This document shows positions 34,942 to 43,018 of a stretch of DNA of 64,000 nt, piece by piece. Position 1 is the stretch's first letter. Each line of letters opens with the position of its first letter. Source of the stretch: Paenibacillus barengoltzii NBRC 101215. Lineage in GTDB: Bacteria > Bacillota > Bacilli > Paenibacillales > Paenibacillaceae. A program made the position numbers and the translations under genes. Below the pieces are notes generated by a model. The model saw only the letters and a program-made list of their open reading frames with translations, was not told where the DNA came from and searched no databases. The stretch spans positions 1-64,000 of the forward strand of contig NZ_BILV01000002.1 in assembly GCF_004000745.1 (NCBI RefSeq). The letters run 5' to 3'.

Positions 34942-35484
34942 ATGGTGAATGCCTTGTCCAAAATAACGGCCGCACTCCTTGCCGTACTGCTCCTGTTTCT
35001 GTTTCCAGCGTTACAGACTGCTCAACGTCACGAAGATCTTCGATATTTGTCGGCGTACCATACGTTGGTTCAGTTTGCTGATGCCGTGCGAAACAAAGGG
35101 TTCGTCACGCCGGACATGTATGAGGATTTTGTTCATGAATTGGAGCGTTCAGGAGGAGGTTATGAGGTTGAGCTGGAGCATCGCCATAAGATCTATCATC
35201 CGGAATATGGCGATCCGGCTGACCCAGGAACGTTTTTAGGTGATTTCAGCGTTGTATACGATGCGTACTATACTTCCGATATTTTGAAGGCCCTTTTTCC
35301 ATCTGAGACAGGGCAGGAAGGTGTTCCATACAAGCTCGAGGCAGGGGATTTCTTCACTGTGACAGCCTATGATCGCTCTCGGAGCCTGCTGGATATTCTA
35401 TCGGAGTTCCTATATAACGATACAGGGAAGCAGGGAACGTCTTTGCTCACCTACGGAGGTATGGTGCTCAATGAAGATTACTGA
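34942..35484 (+). CDS. pilin-like single-pass protein (180 aa)
   Basis: A 180-residue protein with a hydrophobic N-terminal segment (about 6-25, ALLAVLLLFLFPALQTA) that could be an anchor or an uncleaved signal, followed by an acidic, Tyr-rich domain (VELEHRHKIYHPEYGDP; FSVVYDAYYTS; FFTVTAYDRSRS). No catalytic motif is visible. ATG 34942 comes ten bases after the preceding gene. The next gene starts inside its last codons, so translation is coupled. I do not recognise the family. Confidence 0.65.
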   Translation: MVNALSKITAALLAVLLLFLFPALQTAQRHEDLRYLSAYHTLVQFADAVRNKGFVTPDMYEDFVHELERSGGGYEVELEHRHKIYHPEYGDPADPGTFLGDFSVVYDAYYTSDILKALFPSETGQEGVPYKLEAGDFFTVTAYDRSRSLLDILSEFLYNDTGKQGTSLLTYGGMVLNEDY

Positions 35485-36463
35485 CTGGGCCGTGATTTTT
35501 GTCATTATTATTGCTCCTGTTGTTTGGCTGGGCGGGCTGCGAGCGGAAAATTTACGGGAGGTCAATCGGCTTGAAACCCGCTATACTTCCGCCTTACGCA
35601 CGGCGGTTCATGATGCAGCGGCTTCGCTAAATCGGAACGAGCTGCAGCAATTCGAGAGCGGATACGGTTCCTCCAAATGGATGCGGGCGGATAAAGAACA
35701 AGCCCTTGCCGCACTGCTTCGGAGCTTGTCTTTGAATTTCGGCGTTGCCGACGATCTGACGGGTCAGCAAATCCTCTTAGGTTATATCCCCGCGATCGTT
35801 GTCATGGATTATGACGGATATTTTCTGTATACAGCGGACTTGGATTTGAGCAGTGATACGTGGACTTATCGATGGCAGGATAAAAAGCCCTATACCTATT
35901 TAGACGCTAGCGGGAACAGCATTGCATTTACGCTAGACAGGCAGGTGACGGCTTACGATGCCGCGACAAACCGGTGGGTCAGCGGATTGCAAAACGAGAT
36001 CAAATCCGAGGTTTCCATCCCGCTGCTGCAAAATGAGGCTCTTTTTGATGCTGTTCGGCGTGCAACGATCGTTCGGCGGATAGAAGAGGATCTCGCTCAG
36101 GCGATTCGCCTTCATAATCAGATTGCGGCAAAGCTGGGGGTAGATTATACGTTTACGCTACCGGTGATCCCCCAGGAGGAGTGGAACAATACGTTAGATG
36201 ATGTCGGCATGCTGGTGTTTCTACAAGGCATTCCCGTAGGTGATCACTACTATAACAACTACGCCTTCGGCGGGGGAAGATTAGATTTGGCCCCGGCGGT
36301 CATTGGAGCCGTTGATCCTAACACGGGAATAAAATATTACTTTCGGGAGAGCTGTGATCGCGCTAATGCGTATAGTTATCGCGAAGAGGAGATCTTCCCG
36401 AATGAACGTGCGGCGGCCGAAAAGGGGTATTTTCCGCTGGATTGTAGAGAATCCGCACCTTAA
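35471..36463 (+). CDS. membrane-anchored protein at the end of the Tad-like operon (330 aa)
   Basis: A 330-residue protein with one N-terminal helix (about 5-21, WAVIFVIIIAPVVWLGG) and a large extracytoplasmic domain. The first part is helical (LETRYTSALRTAVHDAAASLNRNEL), as in TadE/F-like minor pilins, then a beta-rich domain with IVVMDYDGYFLYT and WQDKKPYTYLDASG. ATG 35471 has GGAGGT nine bases upstream and overlaps the previous gene by 14 bases. It is the last gene of the operon; a promoter for the next gene begins 17 bases after its stop. Family not recognised. Confidence 0.7.
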   Translation: MKITDWAVIFVIIIAPVVWLGGLRAENLREVNRLETRYTSALRTAVHDAAASLNRNELQQFESGYGSSKWMRADKEQALAALLRSLSLNFGVADDLTGQQILLGYIPAIVVMDYDGYFLYTADLDLSSDTWTYRWQDKKPYTYLDASGNSIAFTLDRQVTAYDAATNRWVSGLQNEIKSEVSIPLLQNEALFDAVRRATIVRRIEEDLAQAIRLHNQIAAKLGVDYTFTLPVIPQEEWNNTLDDVGMLVFLQGIPVGDHYYNNYAFGGGRLDLAPAVIGAVDPNTGIKYYFRESCDRANAYSYREEEIFPNERAAAEKGYFPLDCRESAP

Positions 36464-36480
36464 GCGTGAGGGAAACTCCT

Positions 36481-36509
36481 TTGAATTCTTGCCCTATCTG
36501 TACTATGCT
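36481..36509 (+). promoter_or_regulatory. candidate promoter for the MoeB/ThiF gene
   Basis: TTGAAT (36481-36486) and TATGCT (36504-36509) are 17 bases apart, about 75 bases before the chosen start. Confidence 0.5.
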
Positions 36510-36584
36510 TGAATCAATCCATCGAAGCGGTTGTTTTACCGGAATTCGATAAGAAGACAAGCTTTGGCGAGGGGAGTACGGAAA

Positions 36585-37652
36585 TTGGAGAGAACACATG
36601 CGCAACAGCAACAGCAGCATGAACATCAGATGCCGGATCGTTATTCTCGGCAACGATTGTTTGCACCGATCGGGCATGCAGGTCAAGACAAGCTAGGACA
36701 AGCAAAGGTACTTGTCGTTGGTGCTGGGGCGCTTGGCACAGGGATCGCTGAAACACTCGTTCGCGCAGGTGTCGGTCATCTAGTCATCGCGGATCGGGAT
36801 TATGTGGAGTGGAGCAATCTGCAGCGACAGCAGCTCTTTTCTGAAGCGGATGCAGCGGGACGAGTACCAAAAGCGATCGCGGCCAAGCAACGGTTAAATG
36901 CTATCAATAGTCAGGTGCAAATTGATGCCCATGTCATGGATGTTGATCCAGAAGAATTGGAACACCTCATTCAGGGCGTTGACCTCATCATGGATGCTAC
37001 AGATAATTTCGATACGAGATTAATGATTAACGACATCTCGCAAAAATATCGCATCCCCTGGATCTACGGCGGATGCGTGGGCAGTTACGGGATCACATAT
37101 ACGATATTGCCCGGCAAGACGCCTTGCTTAAACTGCTTGCTAGGAACTGTGCCGTTGGGCGGGGATACTTGTGACACGGTAGGGGTGATCCCGCCTGCCG
37201 TTCAACTAGTCGTAGCCCACCAAACAACGGAAGCGTTAAAGCTGCTCACCGGGAATATCGAGGCATTGCGAGGCACACTGCTGACCTTTGATCTGTGGCG
37301 AAACGAGCAAACCTCCATCAAAGTGGGGACGGCCAAACGGGAGGATTGCCTTTCTTGCGGAAGCAAAGCCTCTTACCCATATCTGTCTGCGGCCGGCAAT
37401 CGGAAAACAGAGGTGCTTTGCGGCAGGGATACGGTGCAGATTCGTCCGGCAACCAAGCGGAAGCTAGAACTCCGTGAGATGGCGGTGAGACTGGAACGAT
37501 TGCAGGAGGGGAAAGTGGAGGTTAATCCGTTTCTGCTCTCTTTTACAATAGGGGAGAAGCGGTTGGTTCTGTTTGCGGACGGGAGAGCGTTAATCCACGG
37601 CACGCAAGATCCCTCTGAAGCCAAAACGATCTATGATCGCTATATAGGTTAA
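36585..37652 (+). CDS. MoeB/ThiF-family adenylyltransferase
   Basis: A 355-residue E1-like enzyme that adenylates the C-terminal Gly of a ubiquitin-like sulfur carrier (MoaD or ThiS). The nucleotide-binding loop is VVGAGALGTGIAETL, followed by DRDYVEWSNLQRQ and MDATDNFDTR. Zinc cysteines are in PCLNCLLG and CLSCG, and the candidate catalytic Cys is in GGDTCDTVG. A ~100-residue C-terminal extension of the kind often seen in Bacillales homologues ends the protein. TTG 36585 is preferred because GAGGGGAG (36569-36576) is eight bases before it; ATG 36630 is a weaker option. The carrier protein gene is not in the window. Confidence 0.88.
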   Translation: MERTHAQQQQQHEHQMPDRYSRQRLFAPIGHAGQDKLGQAKVLVVGAGALGTGIAETLVRAGVGHLVIADRDYVEWSNLQRQQLFSEADAAGRVPKAIAAKQRLNAINSQVQIDAHVMDVDPEELEHLIQGVDLIMDATDNFDTRLMINDISQKYRIPWIYGGCVGSYGITYTILPGKTPCLNCLLGTVPLGGDTCDTVGVIPPAVQLVVAHQTTEALKLLTGNIEALRGTLLTFDLWRNEQTSIKVGTAKREDCLSCGSKASYPYLSAAGNRKTEVLCGRDTVQIRPATKRKLELREMAVRLERLQEGKVEVNPFLLSFTIGEKRLVLFADGRALIHGTQDPSEAKTIYDRYIG

Positions 37653-37748
37653 GGACCAACATGGATCCTTTCGGGGGAACCGAATGGTTTCCCGGCGGAA
37701 TGACCATCTTAATAATGGATTGGCAGATGCAGGTAAGGTGGTCGCGCG

Positions 37749-38426
37749 ATGAAAGGTTACATTTTGCTTGTTTTAGAGGATCCGACTCATGGAGAACACA
37801 TCCATGCTGGATTAGTGGAAGCCGGCTATCGAGTTAATTGGAAGCAAAGCGGCTCCGGCGTGCTTCGGATCATCGAAGAAGAGATTCCGGATCTGCTGAT
37901 GCTTGGGGCGGATTTGCCTGATGACGCTTCCGAAGTGCTTCTAGAGGAAATTGGGCGGTTCGCTCCGTTTCCGCTGATCCTTCTGCTGAAGGAGTGGGAC
38001 ACCGAGGACGTTGTCGCCGGCTTTGCTCGGGGAGCCAACGATGTCGTTTCAATCACAATCCCGATGGCTGAGCTGTATGCACGGGTGGGTCATTTGATCG
38101 CGCTGTTCAAACGGTTAGGGGATGGTTCCTTAACTGAATTATCTTTTGAGGATTTACGAGTTGAGCTGCGCAGCCGCAAAGCGTGGAGGAACGGGGAATC
38201 CATTCGTTTAACACCGAAGGAATTCGATCTGCTGCTCTTTTTAATGAAGCGAGCGGGGAAGGTGTGCGGACGGGATTTGATCCTGCAGCAGGTTTGGGGG
38301 TATGATTTTTCAACCGGGACCAACGTGGTGGATGTCTATATCCGGCATTTACGCAAAAAAATCGATAAAGGCCATTCACGAAAGCTGATCCACACCATTC
38401 GCGGCACCGGGTACATGTTTGGTTAA
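37749..38426 (+). CDS. OmpR-type response regulator with a non-phosphorylatable receiver
   Basis: A 225-residue DNA-binding regulator. The C-terminal winged helix is intact (IRLTPKEFDLLLFLMKRAG, DVYIRHLRKKID, IHTIRGTGYMFG). The N-terminal receiver keeps an acidic pair (E10-D11), but the phospho-accepting Asp is Gly53 in PDLLMLGADLP, the switch Thr position is Leu80 and the conserved Lys is Ile104 in SITIPM. It therefore cannot work by normal phosphorelay. No histidine kinase is adjacent. Regulation may instead depend on dimerisation, a ligand or protein level. ATG 37749 has AAGGTGG eight bases upstream. Confidence 0.9.
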   Translation: MKGYILLVLEDPTHGEHIHAGLVEAGYRVNWKQSGSGVLRIIEEEIPDLLMLGADLPDDASEVLLEEIGRFAPFPLILLLKEWDTEDVVAGFARGANDVVSITIPMAELYARVGHLIALFKRLGDGSLTELSFEDLRVELRSRKAWRNGESIRLTPKEFDLLLFLMKRAGKVCGRDLILQQVWGYDFSTGTNVVDVYIRHLRKKIDKGHSRKLIHTIRGTGYMFG

Positions 38427-38466
38427 ACGTAAAACGGACGGGTTGTTCATCTTATGGCAATGGGAA

Positions 38467-38501
38467 AAGTCGTTGCGATCAATAGATCTATGCAACGACT
38501 T
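38467..38501. terminator. hairpin between converging genes
   Basis: AAGTCGTTGC pairs perfectly with GCAACGACTT around a 15-base loop. The minus-strand side continues into TTTT, the plus-strand side into CTTCATTT. Confidence 0.7.
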
Positions 38502-38528
38502 CTTCATTTACAAGTTAGGCTTGTCCGA

Positions 38529-39038
38529 CTAGAGGACGCGACGAGCCTTCAGATATGTTTTTTTCCAGTTACCAGAGTTCAAATTCGAAATCGTTACCCC
38601 TGGCTTCCCATAAGTATGAATAATTTTTCCGTTGCCCATATAGATCGCTACATGAGTTACGTTCTTCCCGTTTGCCCGGCTGCCGCTGGAGAAGAAGACC
38701 AGATCGCCCGCTTTCAGATTGGATTTCGATACTGCTGAGCCAACTTTAGCTTGAGCAGCGGAAGTACGCGGCAGAGTAACGCCATATTTCTTCATAACAT
38801 ACTTCGTAAAGGAAGAGCAGTCGAATACCTTAGTCGTCGAAGTCGATGCTCCGAATTTATAAGGAGTGCCTATAAACTTCTTCGCGTAGTTTACAACCTG
38901 CGTGCCTTTGGATACAGCAGTGCTTGTTGCCGATTGGGCTTGTACTGGTTCAGCCCCGCCTGCAAGCAGCGTACCGAAACCAAGGGCGGACACCAGTCCG
39001 ACCGTCAATACTTTTTGGAATAGATTGCGTTTCATCAT
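38529..39038 (-). CDS. secreted NlpC/P60 peptidoglycan hydrolase
   Basis: A 169-residue protein with a signal peptide (about 1-35, ending near PVQAQS) and one C40 endopeptidase domain that cuts D-glutamyl-diaminopimelate links in wall peptides. The catalytic Cys is in FDCSSFTKY, the His in VTHVAIYMG and the third polar residue in IIHTYG. The first ATG (39038) has GGAGGT eight bases upstream. There are no LysM or SH3 wall-binding modules, so the enzyme is minimal. The ~300-base leader is AT-rich. Confidence 0.92.
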   Translation of the reverse strand: MMKRNLFQKVLTVGLVSALGFGTLLAGGAEPVQAQSATSTAVSKGTQVVNYAKKFIGTPYKFGASTSTTKVFDCSSFTKYVMKKYGVTLPRTSAAQAKVGSAVSKSNLKAGDLVFFSSGSRANGKNVTHVAIYMGNGKIIHTYGKPGVTISNLNSGNWKKTYLKARRVL

Positions 39039-39341
39039 GTTGTAATACCTCCAAGTTCTGATTTGACCGGTTCGTTAGTTGGAGTATAACAGATTTGTAA
39101 TCTCCTATATTTTGGTATAATTCCCTAAAAACCTTGGGCCGCAACGGTTTGGAGGCGATTATTAAAATAACATTAAAGTTTACATTTTTTTAAGATATAG
39201 CGTTTTTTTATCCACCTTTATCAATGAAAATCCATGAAAAAAAACCTTGAAAAATCAAGTGTTCTGCTTTTCTTTCATCTTTTCATTCCGGGGTCACATA
39301 AAGGTTACAAAAATGATACATATTAAAATCAAATCAAATAC
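39039..39341 (-). other. AT-rich intergenic region upstream of the NlpC/P60 gene
   Basis: This gap of 303 bases holds a weak minus-strand terminator for the thiamine pyrophosphokinase gene (39237-39259) and a WalR-box-like sequence (39293-39309, minus strand TGTAAC-N5-TGTGAC). A TATACT near 39085 on the minus strand could be a -10 box but has no good -35. I see no c-di-AMP riboswitch, which often precedes wall hydrolase genes. Confidence 0.4.
39237..39259 (-). terminator. weak terminator after thiamine pyrophosphokinase
   Basis: On the minus strand CTTGA-TTTT-TCAAG is followed by GTTTTTTTT. The stem has only five pairs, so strength is doubtful. Confidence 0.45.
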
Positions 39342-39983
39342 CTAGTCACGGCTTTGAATAATAAGCAACCAGCCTTCGTTCACATACACCGTTCCGACGG
39401 GAGCCGCTAACTGATTGCTCACCGCCAGAGATTGACCTATGCGGAGCGTTGCATCATCTAATGGGTACATGAATCCTTTTAATGTAATGCCGGTTACGAC
39501 AGGGGTCAGCGGAAGAAGAGAAACATATGTATATCCGCGATCCTCAACTTGGCAGACCGATCCGCACAATGTAATGTAATTATGTTCATCCCATATAGAG
39601 CAGGTAATGCCTTGCTCCGCTGCGCGCAGTAACATATGTATATTGGCCAACGAATGATCCAAGCGAGTTCCGATTACTCCGGTTAATACGATTTCTGCCG
39701 GGTTACGCTGAACGGCCAGGTCAAAGGCCAGCTCCGTATCCGTTAAATCTTTATCAATCGGATCGCAAATGACCAGCTCTTTACTGTGTCTGCGAATCCG
39801 ATCCAGTTCTTCCTCGTTCACGGAATCGAAATCGCCCACCGCCAGATGAGGGGTTATCCCGTGCTCTACCAGAAATAAAGCCCCGCGGTCAGCGCCGATC
39901 ACCCAATCATCCGAACGAACCTCACGAAGCATTCCCGGATTTAATCGTCCGCCTGCAAAAATGAGCACCCGGTTCACAGTCAT
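39342..39983 (-). CDS. thiN: thiamine pyrophosphokinase
   Basis: A 213-residue enzyme converting thiamine and ATP to thiamine pyrophosphate and AMP. Motifs are GADRGALFL, VGDFDSV, the acidic DKDLTDTELAFDLA and GTRLDHSLANIH, which bind magnesium and pyrophosphate; the C-terminal beta domain begins near CQVEDRGY. The start is ATG 39983 with AAGGAAG upstream on the minus strand. There is no thiamine riboswitch in the short divergent gap. TPP made here is the cofactor of the pyruvate dehydrogenase E1 encoded 2 kb away, though the genes are not co-transcribed. Confidence 0.94.
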   Translation of the reverse strand: MTVNRVLIFAGGRLNPGMLREVRSDDWVIGADRGALFLVEHGITPHLAVGDFDSVNEEELDRIRRHSKELVICDPIDKDLTDTELAFDLAVQRNPAEIVLTGVIGTRLDHSLANIHMLLRAAEQGITCSIWDEHNYITLCGSVCQVEDRGYTYVSLLPLTPVVTGITLKGFMYPLDDATLRIGQSLAVSNQLAAPVGTVYVNEGWLLIIQSRD

Positions 39984-40026
39984 TTCGATTTTCTTCCTTT
40001 CCCGAACAATATCTTATACTTTCGTT

Positions 40027-40077
40027 AGTATAATTCAGATTTTAGGGTTGCACAATTTCCACTTGTGGGCCTACAAT
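40027..40077. promoter_or_regulatory. back-to-back promoters sharing their -35 region
   Basis: Plus strand: TTGCAC (40048-40053), 18 bases, TACAAT (40072-40077). Minus strand: TTGTGC (40055-40050), 17 bases, TATACT (40032-40027). The two -35 boxes overlap, so thiN and the TRIC-like gene should compete for polymerase. Confidence 0.5.
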
Positions 40078-40129
40078 GAGGATTGATAAATAAAAAGCTG
40101 ACAACGAAAGGCAGAGAAGGACGGAAGAG

Positions 40130-40816
40130 ATGCACATCTTTGAGATTTTTAGCATCATCGGGACAGTCGCGTTTGCGATGTCCGGCGCGTTCGTAGCGAT
40201 GGAAGAGGAGTACGATATCCTCGGTGTGCTGGTGTTGGGCCTAGTGACGGCGTTTGGCGGCGGGATCGTCCGCAATGTCTTGATCGGTGTTCCGGTAACG
40301 ACGTTATGGGGACAAGGGGATTTGATTATGTTGGCCGTAATGTCCGTATTGGTCGCCTTCGTGCTGCCGATGCCATGGGTTCGTCGTTGGAAACGGACAG
40401 AGGTTCTGTTCGACGCGATTGGTTTGTCGGCTTTTGCAATTCAAGGGGCGTTGTATGCCACGGACATGAAGCATCCGATGAGTGCGGTGCTTGTGGCGGC
40501 GGTGCTGACTGGCATCGGGGGCGGAATTATTCGCGATCTGCTGGCCGGGCGTAAACCGCTGGTACTGCGCGACGAGATCTATGCGGTTTGGGCAATGCTG
40601 GCTGGACTGGCAGTAGGTATGGGGTGGTTCGTTTCAACATGGGAATTGATTTTGTTGTTTGCGGCAGTTGTCTTTTTCCGGATGTTATCCGTCCATTATA
40701 AATGGAAGCTGCCTAGACGGTCACTGACAACAGGGGATATCTATATTGGAACGGAAGCGAAGCCGAAGCCGAAATCCAGTTCAGAGCGGGCTATCGTGCA
40801 GGATCAGACTCCTTAA
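40130..40816 (+). CDS. TRIC/UPF0126 family membrane protein
   Basis: A 228-residue protein with about seven hydrophobic segments arranged as two repeats, each carrying a Gly-rich hallmark: FGGGIVRNVLIG (about 43-54) and IGGGIIRDLLAG (about 128-139). This is the prokaryotic trimeric cation-channel (TRIC) fold, YvgT/YadS in other species. It probably conducts potassium or a similar monovalent ion. The C-terminal ~30 residues are polar. ATG 40130 has GGAAGAG upstream. A hairpin terminator follows. Confidence 0.9.
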   Translation: MHIFEIFSIIGTVAFAMSGAFVAMEEEYDILGVLVLGLVTAFGGGIVRNVLIGVPVTTLWGQGDLIMLAVMSVLVAFVLPMPWVRRWKRTEVLFDAIGLSAFAIQGALYATDMKHPMSAVLVAAVLTGIGGGIIRDLLAGRKPLVLRDEIYAVWAMLAGLAVGMGWFVSTWELILLFAAVVFFRMLSVHYKWKLPRRSLTTGDIYIGTEAKPKPKSSSERAIVQDQTP

Positions 40817-40851
40817 CGCGCGTAGGAGACTATGGTGGAAAGACATCAAGA

Positions 40852-40900
40852 GAGGCTGTCCGAAGTAGATGAGGGTTCTACCTTGGACAGCCTCCCATTT
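40852..40900. terminator. hairpin between converging TRIC-like and esterase genes
   Basis: GAGGCTGTCC pairs perfectly with GGACAGCCTC, with further partial pairing inside. ATTTT follows on the plus strand. Confidence 0.75.
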
Positions 40901-40917
40901 TACTGGATATGAAAGCG

Positions 40918-41646
40918 TTATTTTAAGAAGTGGACTAGCGCATCGGGAAGCTCTTGCTGCCAAAATCCCCACAAATGTTTCCCGTCCTTCTCCAAATAGG
41001 TGACTCTGGCTCCGCGCTCTTCGAGCAAGGCTTTGGCTTTGCGATTTAACTCAACAAAATTATAGGTGCCTGTATCCGTTGTATAATGATCTTCCTGCAA
41101 TCCCACGATCATAAAGAGCGACAAATAGGAGAGATCGGTCTCTTGAGCGAGGAGGTTAAGGGACGGTTCATAGTAGGCGCCGGACAAGCTGATGATTTTG
41201 GAAAACAGTTTCGGATTTTTCATAGCCAGGTGGAGGGAGACCGTTGCTCCTAAAGAGTCACCAGCCAGCACCCTTTCCTCGGGTTCACGGCGAACCGGAT
41301 AATTGCGCTCGATGAAGGGAATAATTTCTTCCGTGAAACAGCGGGTATAGGCCTCAAACCGGTTTCCGAATGGGGCATATTCCTCTGTACGCACGGCGGT
41401 ATTCACCTCAACGCCAACGATGATAAACGGTTCAATCCCTTCATCTAAAATCAGGCGATTGGCATGTGTCGCAATCCGTCCGAAATTGAAGAACTCCTCG
41501 CCGTCCTGACAGTAAACGACAGGATAACTGAGGATTTCGTTATACCCAGGAGGCAGATACACACGCAGATAACGTTTCTCACCTAAGAATTGACTTTGGA
41601 TTTCCTCTTTGACGACGGTTCGTTTTAAATATTTCGAATCTGTCAT
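40918..41646 (-). CDS. alpha/beta-hydrolase esterase (enterochelin esterase/YbbA-like)
   Basis: A 242-residue esterase of the family containing enterochelin esterases and B. subtilis YbbA. The nucleophile Ser is in AGDSLGATVSLH, the acid is probably the Asp of LQEDHYTTDT, and the His is in GKHLWGFWQQE. The early strand RVYLPPGYNE is typical. ATG 41646 is chosen because GGAGTG lies nine bases upstream on the minus strand; the frame continues to 41703 without support. A siderophore ester is possible as substrate, but no siderophore genes are in view. Confidence 0.85.
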   Translation of the reverse strand: MTDSKYLKRTVVKEEIQSQFLGEKRYLRVYLPPGYNEILSYPVVYCQDGEEFFNFGRIATHANRLILDEGIEPFIIVGVEVNTAVRTEEYAPFGNRFEAYTRCFTEEIIPFIERNYPVRREPEERVLAGDSLGATVSLHLAMKNPKLFSKIISLSGAYYEPSLNLLAQETDLSYLSLFMIVGLQEDHYTTDTGTYNFVELNRKAKALLEERGARVTYLEKDGKHLWGFWQQELPDALVHFLK

Positions 41647-41818
41647 AGTTCTACACACTCCGTTGTATAGATTTTTGCTTTTGTAAGTTGAATCAAGTAA
41701 CATTTACCATGAAGCAGGACAACGATAGGTTACCACAAAATGGATCTGTGTTATACTATTTTCTCTAAACTGTTACATACACAAAGATAAAAATATAACA
41801 CAACAATCCTTAATTCCT

Positions 41819-41848
41819 TTGACTTCTAGAATGAAACAGGAGTATAAT
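41819..41848 (+). promoter_or_regulatory. pdh operon promoter
   Basis: TTGACT (41819-41824) and TATAAT (41843-41848) are 18 bases apart, about 50 bases before the pdhA start. Confidence 0.65.
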
Positions 41849-41900
41849 AATTCTATAACAGAGGAACAAGTTAATCAAATTTTCAGTCGAGGTGAAAAAA

Positions 41901-42968
41901 ATGAGCAAGATTCCTTATGAAGTATACACGGAAGAAGTAGAAGCTTTGTCCGTGCTCTCGCCAGACGGTGAAATCGTTAACAAAGATAAAGTACCGGCTC
42001 TGTCCGACGACGAATTGAAAGAATTGATGTATCGCATGGTATTTACCCGTACTTGGGACGAACGTGCGATCAACTTGGGCCGCCAAGGCCGCCTCGGATT
42101 TTATGCTCCAGTTTCCGGGCAAGAAGCGACAATGGTAGGTAGTGAATTTGCGCTGGATAAACAGGACTTCATTTGCCCGGGTTACCGCGATATGCCGCAG
42201 CTCGTATGGCATGGACTTCCGCTTTATCAAGCTTTCTTGTATTCCCGCGGCCATCAACATGGCGGACAAATTCCAGAAGGCGTTAACGTACTTATGCCGC
42301 AAATCATCATCGGCGCACAAGTATTGCATGCGATGGGGATCGCCATGGGCTACAAGCTCAAAAAACAAAAACAAGTCGTTATCACTTACACCGGTGACGG
42401 CGGTTCTTCTGAAGGTGACTTCTACGAAGCACTGAACTATGCTGGCGTATTTAAACTGCCGGTTATTTTCTTCGTACAAAACAATGGTTATGCCATCACG
42501 ACACCGTTCTCCAAGCAAACTGCGGCTTTGTCGATCGCGCACAAAGCAGTGGCTGCCGGGATCCGCGGCGTGAAAATCGACGGGATGGACGTGTTTGCTG
42601 TTATCAGCGCGGTGCGTGAAGCTGCTGAACGTGCTCGCAACGGCGAAGGTGCGACTTTGATTGAAGCCGTAACTTATCGTTTCCGTCCGCACTCTCTGTC
42701 TGACGACACTTCGAAATACCGGACGAAGGAAGAAGAAGGTCAATGGAGTGAGAAAGACCCGATCGCTCGTCTGGCCAAATACTTGGAGAAGAAAGGTCTT
42801 TGGACTGAAGAAGATACTGCTCGTGTGAAAGAAGAAGCGAAAGCAAAAGTAAACGAGCATATTAAGAAAGCAGAACAAACGGAAAAAATGACAATTCCAG
42901 GCCTGATCGACAGCATGTTTGAAGTAACGCCTAAACACCTGGAAGAGCAAAAGGCCGATTTTCAATAA
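41901..42968 (+). CDS. pdhA: pyruvate dehydrogenase E1 alpha subunit
   Basis: A 355-residue subunit of the TPP-dependent E1 component that decarboxylates pyruvate. The TPP-binding motif starts TGDGGSSEGDFYEALNYA (about 172-189) and ends near VQNNGYAI; YRFPHS-like YRFRPHSLSDDTSKYR is the phosphorylation-loop region. ATG 41901 is preferred to GTG 41892 because GAGGTG is spaced correctly before it. First gene of pdhABCD; the codon use is strongly biased, as expected for an abundant enzyme. Confidence 0.96.
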   Translation: MSKIPYEVYTEEVEALSVLSPDGEIVNKDKVPALSDDELKELMYRMVFTRTWDERAINLGRQGRLGFYAPVSGQEATMVGSEFALDKQDFICPGYRDMPQLVWHGLPLYQAFLYSRGHQHGGQIPEGVNVLMPQIIIGAQVLHAMGIAMGYKLKKQKQVVITYTGDGGSSEGDFYEALNYAGVFKLPVIFFVQNNGYAITTPFSKQTAALSIAHKAVAAGIRGVKIDGMDVFAVISAVREAAERARNGEGATLIEAVTYRFRPHSLSDDTSKYRTKEEEGQWSEKDPIARLAKYLEKKGLWTEEDTARVKEEAKAKVNEHIKKAEQTEKMTIPGLIDSMFEVTPKHLEEQKADFQ

Positions 42969-43018
42969 ACGTACGTGTGTATTTTAGTCTGATCGTTCTA
43001 TAGAGGAGGATACAAGCA

